Origin: Blastochloris sulfoviridis
GTDB lineage: Bacteria > Pseudomonadota > Alphaproteobacteria > Rhizobiales > Xanthobacteraceae
NCBI RefSeq assembly: GCF_008630065.1
Contig: NZ_VWPL01000009.1
Coordinates: 1-64,000, forward strand
Direction of reading: 5' to 3'
DNA length: 64,000 bases
Part shown: in pieces, positions 32,467 to 41,338 of the stretch
Layout of the letters: the number at the start of each line of letters is the position of its first letter
Position numbering within the stretch: position 1 is the stretch's first letter
Position numbers and translations under genes: made by a program
Notes under the pieces: generated by a model
What the model saw: only the letters and a program-made list of their open reading frames with translations
Database searches by the model: none
Told to the model about the DNA's origin: nothing

Positions 32467-34068
32467 ATGCTGGTGTTCACACGCCTGAAAGCGCTTGCGA
32501 TCTTGGCGGTCGCTCTGGTCGGCTGCCTGTTCGCGGTGCCGAATGTGCTGCCAGCGTCGGTGCTGAACGCGCTGCCGAGCTGGGCCCAGCGCACCATGGT
32601 GCTGGGCCTCGATCTGCAGGGCGGCTCCTACATCCTGCTTGAGGTCGATACCCCGGCGGTGCGCAAGGAGCGGCTGGAGGCGTTGCGCGACGATGTGCGC
32701 CGCGTCCTGCGCGAGGGGCGCATCGGCTACACCGGGCTCGGCATCCAGGGCGACAGCGTCCAGGTGCGCATCCGCGAAGGCGAGAACTACGCCGAGGCGG
32801 TGCGCAAGCTCGGCGAACTGTCGGAGCCGATCGGCGGGATGTTCGGCGGCAGCACGCAGCGCACCCTCGACGTGCGCGAGGGCGAGGACGGGCTGATCCA
32901 GCTCGTCATGACCCAGGCCGGGCTGAACGAGCGCGTCAAGCACGCGGTCGAGCAGTCGATCGAGATCGTCCGGCGCCGCATCGACCAACTCGGCACCACC
33001 GAGCCGGCGATCCAGCGCCAGGGATCGAGCCGTATCCTGGTGCAGGTACCCGGCCTTCAGGATCCGACCCGCCTCAAGCAGCTCATCGGCACCACGGCCA
33101 AGCTGAGCTTTCGGCTGGTCGATATGTCGATGAGCCCGGAGATTGCCGAATCCGGCCGTGCGCCGCCCGATTCGGAGGTGCTGCAAAGCGCCGAGAAGGG
33201 CGCGGGGCCGGTTCTGGTCGAGCGCCGCGTCATGGTGGCCGGCGAGGATCTGGTCGACGCCCAGCCCGGCTTCGATTCGCGCACCCGCGAGCCGGTGGTG
33301 AACTTCCGCTTCAACACCAATGGCGCCCGGCGGTTCGCGGCGGTCACCCAGGAGAATGTCGGCCGGCCGTTTGCCATCGTGCTCGACAATCAGGTGATCT
33401 CGGCGCCGGTGATCCGCGAGCCGATTCTTGGCGGCTCCGGCCAGATCTCCGGCCGCTTCACGGTGCAGCAGGCCAACGATCTGGCGATCCTGCTGCGGGC
33501 CGGCGCGCTGCCGGCGCCGCTGACCGTGGTGGAAGAGCGCACGATCGGTCCGAGCCTCGGCCAGGATTCGGTGCGCGCGGGCAGCTATGCCTCGATCATC
33601 GGCTCGATCTTCGTCGTCGTCTTCATGCTGCTGATCTACGGTCTGTTCGGCGTGTTCGCCAACCTCGCCATGATCGTCAACATCCTGATGCTGATCGGCA
33701 TTCTGTCGGCGCTGGAGGCGACGCTGACGCTGCCCGGCATCGCCGGCATCCTGCTCACCGTCGGCATGGCCGTCGACTCCAACGTGCTCATCTATGAGCG
33801 CGTCCGCGAGGAGGCGCGCAACGGCCGGTCCGCCATCACCGCGCTGGACCACGGCTTCCGCGAGGCGCTCGCCACGATCATCGACGCCAACATGACCACG
33901 CTGATCGCCGGCTTCGTGCTATTCCTCATCGGCACGGGGTCGGTGAAGGGCTTCGCGGTGACGCTGTCGCTCGGCATCGTCACCACCGTGTTCACCGCCT
34001 TTGTGTTCACACGGCTGATCATCGCAAGCTGGGTCCGCTGGGCGCGCCCGACGCGTCTGCCGATCTGA
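32467..34068 (+). CDS. secD: Protein translocase subunit SecD
   Basis: 533 residues. An N-terminal membrane helix and GLDLQGGSYILLEV (family D1 motif) are followed by a large periplasmic P1/P4-type domain with RRRIDQLGTTEPAIQRQG. Five further membrane segments from about residue 365 carry GPSLGQDSVRAGSYASIIGS and TLPGIAGILLTVGMAVDSNV LIYERVREE-type blocks. SecDF uses the proton gradient to pull exported proteins across the membrane. secF starts 17 bases later. The 5' leader is a dispersed repeat with no clear ribosome site, so the start could also lie further downstream. Confidence 0.96.
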   Translation: MLVFTRLKALAILAVALVGCLFAVPNVLPASVLNALPSWAQRTMVLGLDLQGGSYILLEVDTPAVRKERLEALRDDVRRVLREGRIGYTGLGIQGDSVQVRIREGENYAEAVRKLGELSEPIGGMFGGSTQRTLDVREGEDGLIQLVMTQAGLNERVKHAVEQSIEIVRRRIDQLGTTEPAIQRQGSSRILVQVPGLQDPTRLKQLIGTTAKLSFRLVDMSMSPEIAESGRAPPDSEVLQSAEKGAGPVLVERRVMVAGEDLVDAQPGFDSRTREPVVNFRFNTNGARRFAAVTQENVGRPFAIVLDNQVISAPVIREPILGGSGQISGRFTVQQANDLAILLRAGALPAPLTVVEERTIGPSLGQDSVRAGSYASIIGSIFVVVFMLLIYGLFGVFANLAMIVNILMLIGILSALEATLTLPGIAGILLTVGMAVDSNVLIYERVREEARNGRSAITALDHGFREALATIIDANMTTLIAGFVLFLIGTGSVKGFAVTLSLGIVTTVFTAFVFTRLIIASWVRWARPTRLPI

Positions 34069-34085
34069 TCCGGAAACCGATCCCG

Positions 34086-35033
34086 ATGCGCCTCCTGAGA
34101 CTCGTCCCGGCCAACACCAAGCTGCCCTTCATGGCATGGCGGCGGCTCAGCTTTCCGCTGTCGGCCGTGCTGTCGATCCTCTCCTTGCTGCTGTTCCTCA
34201 CGGTGGGGATGAATTTCGGCATCGACTTCATGGGCGGCACCATGATCGAGGTGCAGTCCAAGAGCGGTCCCGCCAACATCAGCGAGATGCGCAACAAGTT
34301 GGGATCGCTCGACCTCGGCGACGTGCAGATCCAGCAGTTCGGTGCGCCGACCGACGTGCTGATCCGCATCCAGACCCAGCCGGGGGGCGATGCCGCCCAG
34401 CAGGCGGTCGTCGACAAGGTGAAGGGCGTTCTCGGCGCCGACGTCGAGTACCGGCGCGTCGAGGTGGTCGGGCCGCAGGTGTCGAAGGAGCTGGTGCAGG
34501 GCGGCACCATCGGCTCGATCGTCGCCATCCTCGGCATCATTCTCTATCTGTGGTTCCGCTTCGAGTGGCAGTTCGCGATCGGCGCCACGGTGGCGACGAT
34601 GCACGATATCGTGCTGACCATCGGCTTCTTCGCCATCACGCAGATCGAGTTCAACTCGACGTCGATTGCGGCGATTCTCACGATCATGGGCTATTCGGTC
34701 AACGACACGGTGGTCATCTACGACCGCATTCGCGAGATGCTCCGAAAATACAAGCGTATCTCGACCGAAGAACTGCTCGACATCGCGATGAACTCGACCC
34801 TGTCGCGCACTGTCTACACCGGCTCGACCACGCTGCTGGCGATGATTGCGCTCTATTCATTCGGCGGCGAGGTGATCCGCTCCTTCACCGCGGCGATGAT
34901 CTTCGGCGTGGTGATCGGCACCTATTCCTCGGCCTTCATCGCCGCGCCCTTCCTCATCTATCTGGGGGTCAAGACCCAGGGCCAGGGGAAGGACAAGGAC
35001 AAGGTCGAGACGGCGGCGCCCGCCAAGGCCTGA
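34086..35033 (+). CDS. secF: Protein translocase subunit SecF
   Basis: 315 residues with six membrane segments. GMNFGIDFMGGTMIEVQSKS is the family D1 block, and VEVVGPQVSKELVQGGTIGS, ATMHDIVLTIGFFAITQIEF and MGYSVNDTVVIYDRIRE are the membrane-domain motifs. It pairs with SecD in the proton-driven late step of Sec export. The stop overlaps the ATG of the next gene (TGATG). The tail after the last helix is short and Lys-rich. Confidence 0.97.
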   Translation: MRLLRLVPANTKLPFMAWRRLSFPLSAVLSILSLLLFLTVGMNFGIDFMGGTMIEVQSKSGPANISEMRNKLGSLDLGDVQIQQFGAPTDVLIRIQTQPGGDAAQQAVVDKVKGVLGADVEYRRVEVVGPQVSKELVQGGTIGSIVAILGIILYLWFRFEWQFAIGATVATMHDIVLTIGFFAITQIEFNSTSIAAILTIMGYSVNDTVVIYDRIREMLRKYKRISTEELLDIAMNSTLSRTVYTGSTTLLAMIALYSFGGEVIRSFTAAMIFGVVIGTYSSAFIAAPFLIYLGVKTQGQGKDKDKVETAAPAKA

Positions 35034-35416
35034 TGGCAACGCTTGACGGCACACCACATCTGCCGGGCCGGTACGCGATCGAGTCGTTCGGCGCCGGTGG
35101 GTTCCGCTTCGGCGACATGTCGCACCGCGGCTCGCTGCTGATCCTGCCGAGCGGCATGTGGGCGTGGCCGGTCGGCGAGCCGGCCGCGGTCGATGCGGCG
35201 TCGCTGGAGAGGCTGTTCGCCGAAAGCGGGGAGGTCGACCTGTTCATCTTCGGCAGCGGCACGAACCTCAGACCGCTGCCGGCGGCCCTGCATGCGCGGT
35301 TGCGCGGGCTGGGTATGGCGGTCGAGTCCATGGCGACGGCGCACGCGGCGCACACCTACAACATCCTGCTGGCGGAGTCGCGACGCATTGCCGCCGGCCT
35401 GATCGCCGTGGACTGA
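35033..35416 (+). CDS. Mth938-like domain protein (NDUFAF3 family)
   Basis: 127 residues. It has the Mth938/DUF498 fold blocks: YGAGGF-like FGAGGFRFGDMSHRGSLLIL, a central VDLFIFGSGTNLRPLPAALH, and a C-terminal MATAHAAHTYNILLAESRRI. Relatives include mitochondrial complex I assembly factor NDUFAF3. In alphaproteobacteria the gene regularly follows secF, often with a squalene/phytoene synthase-like gene next (NDUFAF6 family), exactly as here. A role in respiratory-complex or membrane assembly is inferred. It starts inside the secF stop codon, so it is translationally coupled. Confidence 0.88.
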   Translation: MATLDGTPHLPGRYAIESFGAGGFRFGDMSHRGSLLILPSGMWAWPVGEPAAVDAASLERLFAESGEVDLFIFGSGTNLRPLPAALHARLRGLGMAVESMATAHAAHTYNILLAESRRIAAGLIAVD

Positions 35417-35443
35417 CGCCGCCTGCGCGCTATCTCTCCCCTC

Positions 35444-36328
35444 ATGCCCAGCGAAGCCTTCGCCTACTGCGAGAGCCTTGTGCGCGAGGCCGACAAGGAC
35501 CGCTACCTTGCGACCCTGTTCGCCCCGGCCGCCGCGCGCCCGCATCTGTTTGCGCTCTACGCGTTCAACGCCGAGGTGGCGCGGGTGCGCGAGATCGTCT
35601 CCGATCCGCTGCCCGGCGAGATGCGGCTGCAGTGGTGGCGCGACGCCTTGGCCGGCAGCGCGCAGGGCGATGTCGCCGCGCACCCGGTGGCGGCGGCGCT
35701 GATGGAAACGATCTCCCAGTGCCGGCTGCCGGTGGATCCGTTCCTCGATCTGATCGAGGCGCGGGTGTTCGACCTCTATGACGATCCGATGCCGACGCTG
35801 GCCGACCTCGAAGGCTATACGGGCGAGACCTCGTCGGCGCTGATGCAGCTTGCGGCGCTGTTGCTCGCGGGCGGGCGCGACCAGGACACCGCCGAAATCG
35901 CCGGGCACGGCGGGGTGGCCTATGCGATGACCGGCCTGCTGCGCTCGTTTCCGTTGCACGCCTCGCGCGGCCAGATGTTCCTGCCCGCGGAGGTGCTCGA
36001 CCGCCACCGGGTCAACCGCGCCGACGTGTTCGCCGGGCGCTACACGCCGGCGCTGAAGGCCGCGCTCGCCGAGATGCGCGGCCATGTCCACCGCCATCTG
36101 GCGGCGATGAGCCGGACGATGGGGTCGATTCCCGCCGAGGTGATGGCGGCGTTCCTGCCGGTGGCGCTGGTCCGCAGCTACCTGGCCAGGATGGAATGCG
36201 CCGGCTACGACCCGTTCACCACCCTGGTGCAGGTGCCGCAATGGCGGCGGCAATGGACGCTGTGGCGGGCGGCGCGGCAGGCGCGCTGCCTCGCCCGGCC
36301 GGCTCCGGAACGCCACGGCGGCGGGTAG
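35444..36328 (+). CDS. Squalene/phytoene synthase-family protein (NDUFAF6-like)
   Basis: 294 residues. It shows the trans-isoprenyl-diphosphate synthase fold: [31 protein letters not shown] (in place of the usual first DXXXD), [37 protein letters not shown] and [20 protein letters not shown]. The Asp-rich metal sites of true phytoene or squalene synthases are weak, as in NDUFAF6. A non-catalytic assembly role is therefore possible, though carotenoid or hopanoid head-to-head condensation cannot be excluded. It follows the Mth938 gene by 27 bases on the same strand. No other carotenoid or hopanoid gene is nearby. Confidence 0.8.
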   Translation: MPSEAFAYCESLVREADKDRYLATLFAPAAARPHLFALYAFNAEVARVREIVSDPLPGEMRLQWWRDALAGSAQGDVAAHPVAAALMETISQCRLPVDPFLDLIEARVFDLYDDPMPTLADLEGYTGETSSALMQLAALLLAGGRDQDTAEIAGHGGVAYAMTGLLRSFPLHASRGQMFLPAEVLDRHRVNRADVFAGRYTPALKAALAEMRGHVHRHLAAMSRTMGSIPAEVMAAFLPVALVRSYLARMECAGYDPFTTLVQVPQWRRQWTLWRAARQARCLARPAPERHGGG

Positions 36329-36338
36329 GGGGCAGGCC

Positions 36339-36806
36339 TTAGAGCAAGCGCAGGCGGTCGAGCGCGCCCTGCAGCAGATAGGCGGCGGCCATCTTGTCGA
36401 CCACCTCCGCCCGGCGCGCCCGCGAGGCATCGGCATCGAGCAGCGTGCGGGTGACGGCGGCGGTCGACAGCCGCTCGTCCCACAGCGCGATCGGGGTCTC
36501 GGTGAGGGCCGAGAGATTGCGGGCGAAGGCCCGGGTGGCCTGGCTGCGCGGGCCTTCCGAGCCATCCATGTTGAGCGGCAGGCCGAGCACCAGGGCGGCC
36601 GCCTTCTCGGCCGCAGCGAAGGCCAGGACCTCGGCGGCGTCGGCCTTGAACTTGGTGCGAAGGATGGTCCGCACCGCGCTGGCGATGGTGCGGGTGCGAT
36701 CGGAGAGGGCGAGGCCGATGGTCTTGGTGCCGAGGTCGAGCCCGATCAGCGGCCCGTCTGCGAGATCGGGCGCGAGGTCGACGAGAGGCGCGATGCGGGC
36801 GGCCAT
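36339..36806 (-). CDS. ruvX: Holliday junction resolvase-like protein RuvX (YqgF)
   Basis: 155 residues. An RNase H-like fold begins [20 protein letters not shown] with the catalytic Asp. [17 protein letters not shown] follows, then [20 protein letters not shown] and a terminal Asp-containing helix [16 protein letters not shown]. The family is implicated in pre-16S rRNA 5' processing. The gene is convergent with the synthase-like gene (10 bases apart) and divergent from the UPF0173 hydrolase. Confidence 0.94.
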   Translation of the reverse strand: MAARIAPLVDLAPDLADGPLIGLDLGTKTIGLALSDRTRTIASAVRTILRTKFKADAAEVLAFAAAEKAAALVLGLPLNMDGSEGPRSQATRAFARNLSALTETPIALWDERLSTAAVTRTLLDADASRARRAEVVDKMAAAYLLQGALDRLRLL

Positions 36807-36917
36807 GGCTCAATCCCTGCGGGCGGTTGCTGCGGCGTCCGGCCCCGCCGTCATCTGGTTGAATGGGGTGCCGCGTTCTATAACCGGCAGGCAGATTGCT
36901 CGGGGAGGATAGAACGC

Positions 36918-37616
36918 ATGAAAGTGACTTGGTTCGGCCATTCCACGTTCCGGCTGGATTTCGGCCGGTCGGTCGTCCTGATCGATCCGTTCTTCACCGG
37001 AAATCCGGCGTTCGAGGGCGATATGGCCAAAGCGACGGCCGGCGCAACCCATATTCTGGTCACCCACGGCCATTCCGACCACGTCGGCGACACGGTGGCG
37101 CTGGCCAGGCAGACCCGCGCCAAGGTGGTGACCAATTTCGATCTCTGCATGTGGCTGGCCAAGCAGGGGGTGGAGCACTTCGACCCGATGAACACCGGCG
37201 GCACCACCGACCAGGGCGAGTTCAGCGTCACGCTGGTGCGGGCCGATCATTCGGCCGGCATGGTCGAGAGCGACGTCGGCTTTCCGCTTGGCTCGGCAAA
37301 CGGCGTCATCGTCAAGGCGCGCGGCGAACCGGTGCTGTGGCACATGGGGGACACCGACGTCTTCTCCGACATGGGGCTCCTGGCCGAGATCCACGACGTC
37401 AAGATCTGCCTCTGTCCGATCGGCGACCGCTTCACGATGGGGCCGCACACCGCGGCGCTGGCGATGCGGAAGTTCGTGACGCCGAAGGTGGCGATTCCCT
37501 GCCACTACGGCTCGTTCCCGATCATCGAGCCCACCGCCGAGCGCTTCTGCCAGGAGATGATCGGCTCGGGGATCGAGGTCACCGTTCCCGAAAAGGGTCA
37601 GCCCTTCGCGGTGTGA
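36918..37616 (+). CDS. UPF0173 metal-dependent hydrolase (metallo-beta-lactamase fold)
   Basis: 232 residues. The metal-binding signature [14 protein letters not shown] (THGHSDH, residues about 51-57) and later [11 protein letters not shown] and [14 protein letters not shown] carry the His/Asp ligands. It belongs to the YtkL/UPF0173 branch, which resembles RNase Z and MBL hydrolases but whose substrate is not known. It stands alone, divergent from ruvX. Gene-free DNA 37617-37909 follows, filled by a family C repeat. Confidence 0.9.
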   Translation: MKVTWFGHSTFRLDFGRSVVLIDPFFTGNPAFEGDMAKATAGATHILVTHGHSDHVGDTVALARQTRAKVVTNFDLCMWLAKQGVEHFDPMNTGGTTDQGEFSVTLVRADHSAGMVESDVGFPLGSANGVIVKARGEPVLWHMGDTDVFSDMGLLAEIHDVKICLCPIGDRFTMGPHTAALAMRKFVTPKVAIPCHYGSFPIIEPTAERFCQEMIGSGIEVTVPEKGQPFAV

Positions 37617-37639
37617 GGCGACACGCGCCCTTGGTTGTC

Positions 37640-37909
37640 CAGGGCACGTCGTCATATCGGATGCGCCGTCATCCCGGGCGAGCGTCAGCGAGACCCGGGA
37701 TCGTCATCAGAACAAGTCCCCTTCCTGAAGACGGCCCCGGAAGACGGCCCCGGCTCGCGCTTCGCTTGGCCGGGGCGACGGGCTGACGGCAAGCGGTCCC
37801 GGGTCGCGGGCCTTCGGCCCTTGCCCGGGACGACGTTTTTGGTTTGCGGTCGCTCCCGGCGCGGCGCTGCGCGCCGGCCGGGGCGACCTGAACGTCGGCT
37901 CGCCCGGCC
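37640..37909. repeat. Dispersed repeat, family C (cgtcatcccgggc...gcgagacccggg), cluster 1
   Basis: cgtcatcccgggcgagcgtc agcgagacccgggatcg is a strong hairpin. It is followed by aagtccccttcctgaagacg and several diverged gcccctgcccgggacgac-type units. The same units recur at 45855-46165. The repeats occupy the whole gap between the hydrolase and rne and reach to the rne stop. Confidence 0.7.
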
Positions 37910-40810
37910 TCAGCCGACCCGGCGCGACCACCAGCCGGACCGCTTGGGCCGGTTCGGGTCTTCCTCGGTCGGCGTCAGCACCATGTGCACCGGCTCGCCG
38001 CGCGGCTGCGCCGGCTCTTCGGGGGCCGGTTCGGCCGCCGGCTCGGCTGCCGCCGGTTCGCTGACAGCCGGGGCGGGCTCGCTGGCCGCTTCGGCGATCG
38101 GCTCGGCCGCTGCCGGCGGTAACGCAGGCGGTTCCATCGACACGGGCTCTGGGGCCGCCTCTTCGTGCGGTGCCGCCGGCTGCAACGTCACAGCTTCGGC
38201 CTGTCCGTCGTCGGCCTCGGCCTCTTCGGACACATCGGAATCGCCGGTCGGCTCGCGGTCGCGCCGGCCGCGCCGGCCACCGCGGCGTCCGCGCCGCCGC
38301 CGCCGCCGCCGTTCCTCGGCACTGGCATCGCCGGCCTCGGCGCCCTCGCGGGCCTCGTCATCATCCCCCTCGTCCTCGTCGGAGAGGTCGTCCTCGGCGC
38401 CAGCCGCCGTCGCGGCCGTACCGGTCTCGGTGCCGGCGTCCTCGCCGTTGCGCGGCCGCCGACGCCGACGCCGACGGCGGCGTCCGCCACCATTGTCCTC
38501 GCGGGCGGCTTCCGTGCTGCCCTCGTCCGGACCCTCCTCGTCGGCTTCCGCCTCGGCCTCGATCTCCGCGTCCTCGATCTCGTCCTCGGGTTCGATCGCA
38601 TCGGGCTGAATCGGCGCCGGTGTGGTGCGGATCACCGGTCCCTTGGCCGGCGCTCCCTTCTCGATCGCGTACGGGGTCTGTCCGTTGAGCGCGTCGTCGG
38701 CCTCGAATTCGATCAGCACGCCGAACCGGCGCTCGAACTCGACGAGGTGCGAACGCTTCTGATTGAGGCAGTAGAGCGCCACCGCGGTGCGGGTGCGGAC
38801 GATCAGGTCGTGGCTTGCCGACTTGATCAGCATGTCCTCGATCGCCCGCAGCACATGCAGCGCCACCGAGGCGGAGGCGCGCACGTGGCCGGTGCCGCCG
38901 CAGTGCGGGCACACTTCCGAGGAGCTCTCCAGCACGCCGGTGCGAATGCGCTGGCGGCTCATCTCCAGCAGGCCGAAATGCGAGATGCGGCCGACCTGGA
39001 TGCGGGCGCGGTCGTTCTTCAGCGCCTCCTTCAGCCGGCGCTCGACCGAGCGGTTGTTGCGCTTCTCGTCCATGTCGATGAAGTCGACGACGATCAGCCC
39101 GGCGAGATCGCGCAGGCGAAGCTGACGCGCCACCTCGTCCGACGCCTCCAGATTGGTCTTGAGCGCGGTCTCCTCGATCGAGTGCTCGCGCGTCGAGCGC
39201 CCGGAATTGACGTCGATCGCGACCAGCGCCTCGGTCTGGTTGATGACGATGTAGCCGCCCGACTTGAGCTGCACGGTCGGCGAGAACATCGCGTCGAGCT
39301 GCGGCTCGACGCCGCTGCGGGCGAAGATCGGTGTCGCCTCGCGATAGGGCTGCACGCTCTTGGCATGGCTCGGCATGAGCATGCGCATGAACTCTTTGGC
39401 CTCGCGATAGCCATCTTCGCCGGCCACCAGGACCTCGTCGATGTCCTTGTTGTAGAGGTCGCGGATGGCACGCTTGATCAGCGAACCCTCCTCATAGACC
39501 AGGGCCGGGGCGGATGAGCGCAGCGTCAGCTCGCGCACCGTCTCCCACAGCCGCAGCAGATATTCGAAATCGCGCTTGATCTCGGTCTTGGTGCGGTTGG
39601 CGCCGGCGGTGCGCAGGATCACGCCCATGCCTTCCGGCACTTCCAGGTCGCCGGCAATCGACTTCAGGCGCTTGCGGTCGACGGCGTTGGTGATCTTGCG
39701 CGAGATGCCGCCGCCGCGGGCGGTATTGGGCATCAGCACCGAGTAGCGGCCGGCGAGCGACAGATAGGTGGTCAGCGCCGCGCCCTTGGTGCCGCGCTCC
39801 TCCTTGACGACCTGGACCAGCAGAACCTGGCGCCGCTTGATCACCTCCTGGATGCGGTACTGGCGGCGCAGCGGACGGGCGACTCGCTCGGGCATGTCCT
39901 CCAGCGCCTCGCCGGAGCCGACGATCTCGACGACGCTTTCCGTGTCGGCCTTCTTGCCGCCCTCGTCCTCGTCCTCGTCGTCTTCCTCCTCGTCGTCGTC
40001 CTCGTCCTCGTCGTCTTCTTCGTCCTCCTCTTCGTCTTCGTCTTCGTCTTCTTCCTCGTCCTCGTCTTCGTCGTCTTCTTCGTCCTCGTCGTCTTCTTCG
40101 TCCTCGTCCTCGTCCTCTTCTTCGTCCTCGTCTTCGTCGTCCTGTCCGCTGTCAGGGAGTTCGGGCGGCGCGGCTTCGGCCGAAACATCGAGCGTGGCCG
40201 CCACCTCGACGGTCACGGCCCCGGCAGCCTCGGTCCCGGCGGCCTCCGCTTCGGCGGCCTCGGGCTGCGCCCCGGACTCCGGCGCAACGTCCTGGACAGT
40301 TCCGGCCGGCTCGGCGGCGGAGTCGGGGGTCGGCGCCGGTTCGTCGGCGGCCTGCTCGTCCGACTCAGGCGACAGCGCTTGCTCAGGGGACAACGCTTGC
40401 GAGACCACGGCGTCGCCGGCAGAGGCGCGCGCGGTGAGCACGTCGGCCTCCGGCTTGCGGCGCCGGCGGCGCTTGCGGTCACGCTTCAGCTTGGCATCCT
40501 CGGCCTCGCGCTCGGCGCGCGCGGCGCGCTTCTCCTCTTCCAGCAGCGCCAGCCGGTCGGCGACCGGGATCTGATAGTAGTCGGGATGGATTTCGTTGAA
40601 GGCCAGGAATCCGTGGCGGTTTCCGCCATATTCGACGAAGCAGGCCTGCAGCGAGGGTTCGACCCGGGTTACCTTGGCAAGATAGATGTTGCCGCGCAGC
40701 TGTTTGCGGGCTGCGGACTCGAAGTCGAACTCCTCGACCCGGTTGCCGCGGACCACCACCACCCGCGTCTCTTCCGGGTGGGTGGCATCGATAAGCATTT
40801 TGTTGGCCAT
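37910..40810 (-). CDS. rne: Ribonuclease E
   Basis: 966 residues from the ATG at 40810 (preceded by agagag). The N-terminus MANKMLIDATHPEETRVVVV leads to the first half of an S1 domain (about 39-85: GNIYLAKVTRVEPSLQACFV, EYGGNRHGFLAF). A charged linker includes a run of Asp/Glu at about 222-285, and then the S1 and 5'-sensor regions resume at RPLRRQYRIQEVIKRRQVLL. The catalytic DNase I-like region has VAIDVNSGRSTREHSIEETA and VVDFIDMDEKRNNRSVERRL, and the Zn-link CPHCGGTGHVR is at about 632. The C-terminal ~270 residues are the disordered Arg-rich, acidic and Pro/Ala-rich degradosome scaffold. It cleaves mRNA and rRNA precursors. The 528-base divergent gap may hold a long regulatory 5'UTR. 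Confidence 0.96.
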   Translation of the reverse strand: MANKMLIDATHPEETRVVVVRGNRVEEFDFESAARKQLRGNIYLAKVTRVEPSLQACFVEYGGNRHGFLAFNEIHPDYYQIPVADRLALLEEEKRAARAEREAEDAKLKRDRKRRRRRKPEADVLTARASAGDAVVSQALSPEQALSPESDEQAADEPAPTPDSAAEPAGTVQDVAPESGAQPEAAEAEAAGTEAAGAVTVEVAATLDVSAEAAPPELPDSGQDDEDEDEEEDEDEDEEDDEDEEDDEDEDEEEDEDEDEEEDEEDDEDEDDDEEEDDEDEDEGGKKADTESVVEIVGSGEALEDMPERVARPLRRQYRIQEVIKRRQVLLVQVVKEERGTKGAALTTYLSLAGRYSVLMPNTARGGGISRKITNAVDRKRLKSIAGDLEVPEGMGVILRTAGANRTKTEIKRDFEYLLRLWETVRELTLRSSAPALVYEEGSLIKRAIRDLYNKDIDEVLVAGEDGYREAKEFMRMLMPSHAKSVQPYREATPIFARSGVEPQLDAMFSPTVQLKSGGYIVINQTEALVAIDVNSGRSTREHSIEETALKTNLEASDEVARQLRLRDLAGLIVVDFIDMDEKRNNRSVERRLKEALKNDRARIQVGRISHFGLLEMSRQRIRTGVLESSSEVCPHCGGTGHVRASASVALHVLRAIEDMLIKSASHDLIVRTRTAVALYCLNQKRSHLVEFERRFGVLIEFEADDALNGQTPYAIEKGAPAKGPVIRTTPAPIQPDAIEPEDEIEDAEIEAEAEADEEGPDEGSTEAAREDNGGGRRRRRRRRRPRNGEDAGTETGTAATAAGAEDDLSDEDEGDDDEAREGAEAGDASAEERRRRRRRGRRGGRRGRRDREPTGDSDVSEEAEADDGQAEAVTLQPAAPHEEAAPEPVSMEPPALPPAAAEPIAEAASEPAPAVSEPAAAEPAAEPAPEEPAQPRGEPVHMVLTPTEEDPNRPKRSGWWSRRVG
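39955..40145 (-). repeat. Acidic-codon microsatellite within rne
   Basis: Irregular repeats of cctcgtcctcgtcttcgtcg type on the plus strand encode about 60 almost uninterrupted Asp/Glu residues on the minus strand. The region is likely to be length-variable between strains. Confidence 0.85.
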
Positions 40811-41338
40811 TGAACTCTCTCTGCGCAGCGTCGCGCCATCGCATCGCGAACGCGACGGCGGAACGCCGTCGTCAGTGCAGGCGATGCGGAACGCCGCGCG
40901 GTATCTGAAGCCGTGTCTGAATAGGTGGGGGGCGACCCGTGATGCCGAAACGCGACGCTGCCGGCCGCCGGAGCGGCATCGGATGGCAGTCGGGCTATCG
41001 TGGGTGCATCCATCGAGGTCTAGGGTCTCTTGGTACGGCAAGACGATTGCCGCCGTAACACTCTGGCTGTCCGGCTGATCCGGCGCTGAGACAGCGCGGC
41101 AGGCAAGCCGACAGGGCACCACAATCCGCCGGTGGCGGGCTGTCGGCTGTCGGTGCGGTCGGGACCGTTTGCGGCCTGCCGGAACCACGAACCATGAGCC
41201 GTCTTTTAAATAGCGGCAGCCGTGGCCCATTGGCAAGGTTCGCTGCGAATTCTCCGTCCGGCAAGACGGGGTTAACCGTGCGGAGCTATTGGGCTACAGA
41301 GGCTGGGATCTTGGGCTGGGATCTTGCGTCGGGTCGTC
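40811..41338. promoter_or_regulatory. Divergent leader region between rne and amiC
   Basis: This 528-base stretch has no supportable gene. Both neighbours are transcribed away from it, so both promoters should be here. RNase E mRNAs in other bacteria carry long autoregulatory leaders, which would fit its length. A direct repeat gggctgggatctt is present at about 41304-41330, next to the amiC start. Confidence 0.45.

Noticed and set aside
39955-40145. The acidic microsatellite considered as an assembly artefact
   Set aside because: The frame is kept on both sides, S1 and catalytic motifs resume correctly, and acidic S1 insertions are known in alphaproteobacterial RNase E. Exact length may still be unreliable.
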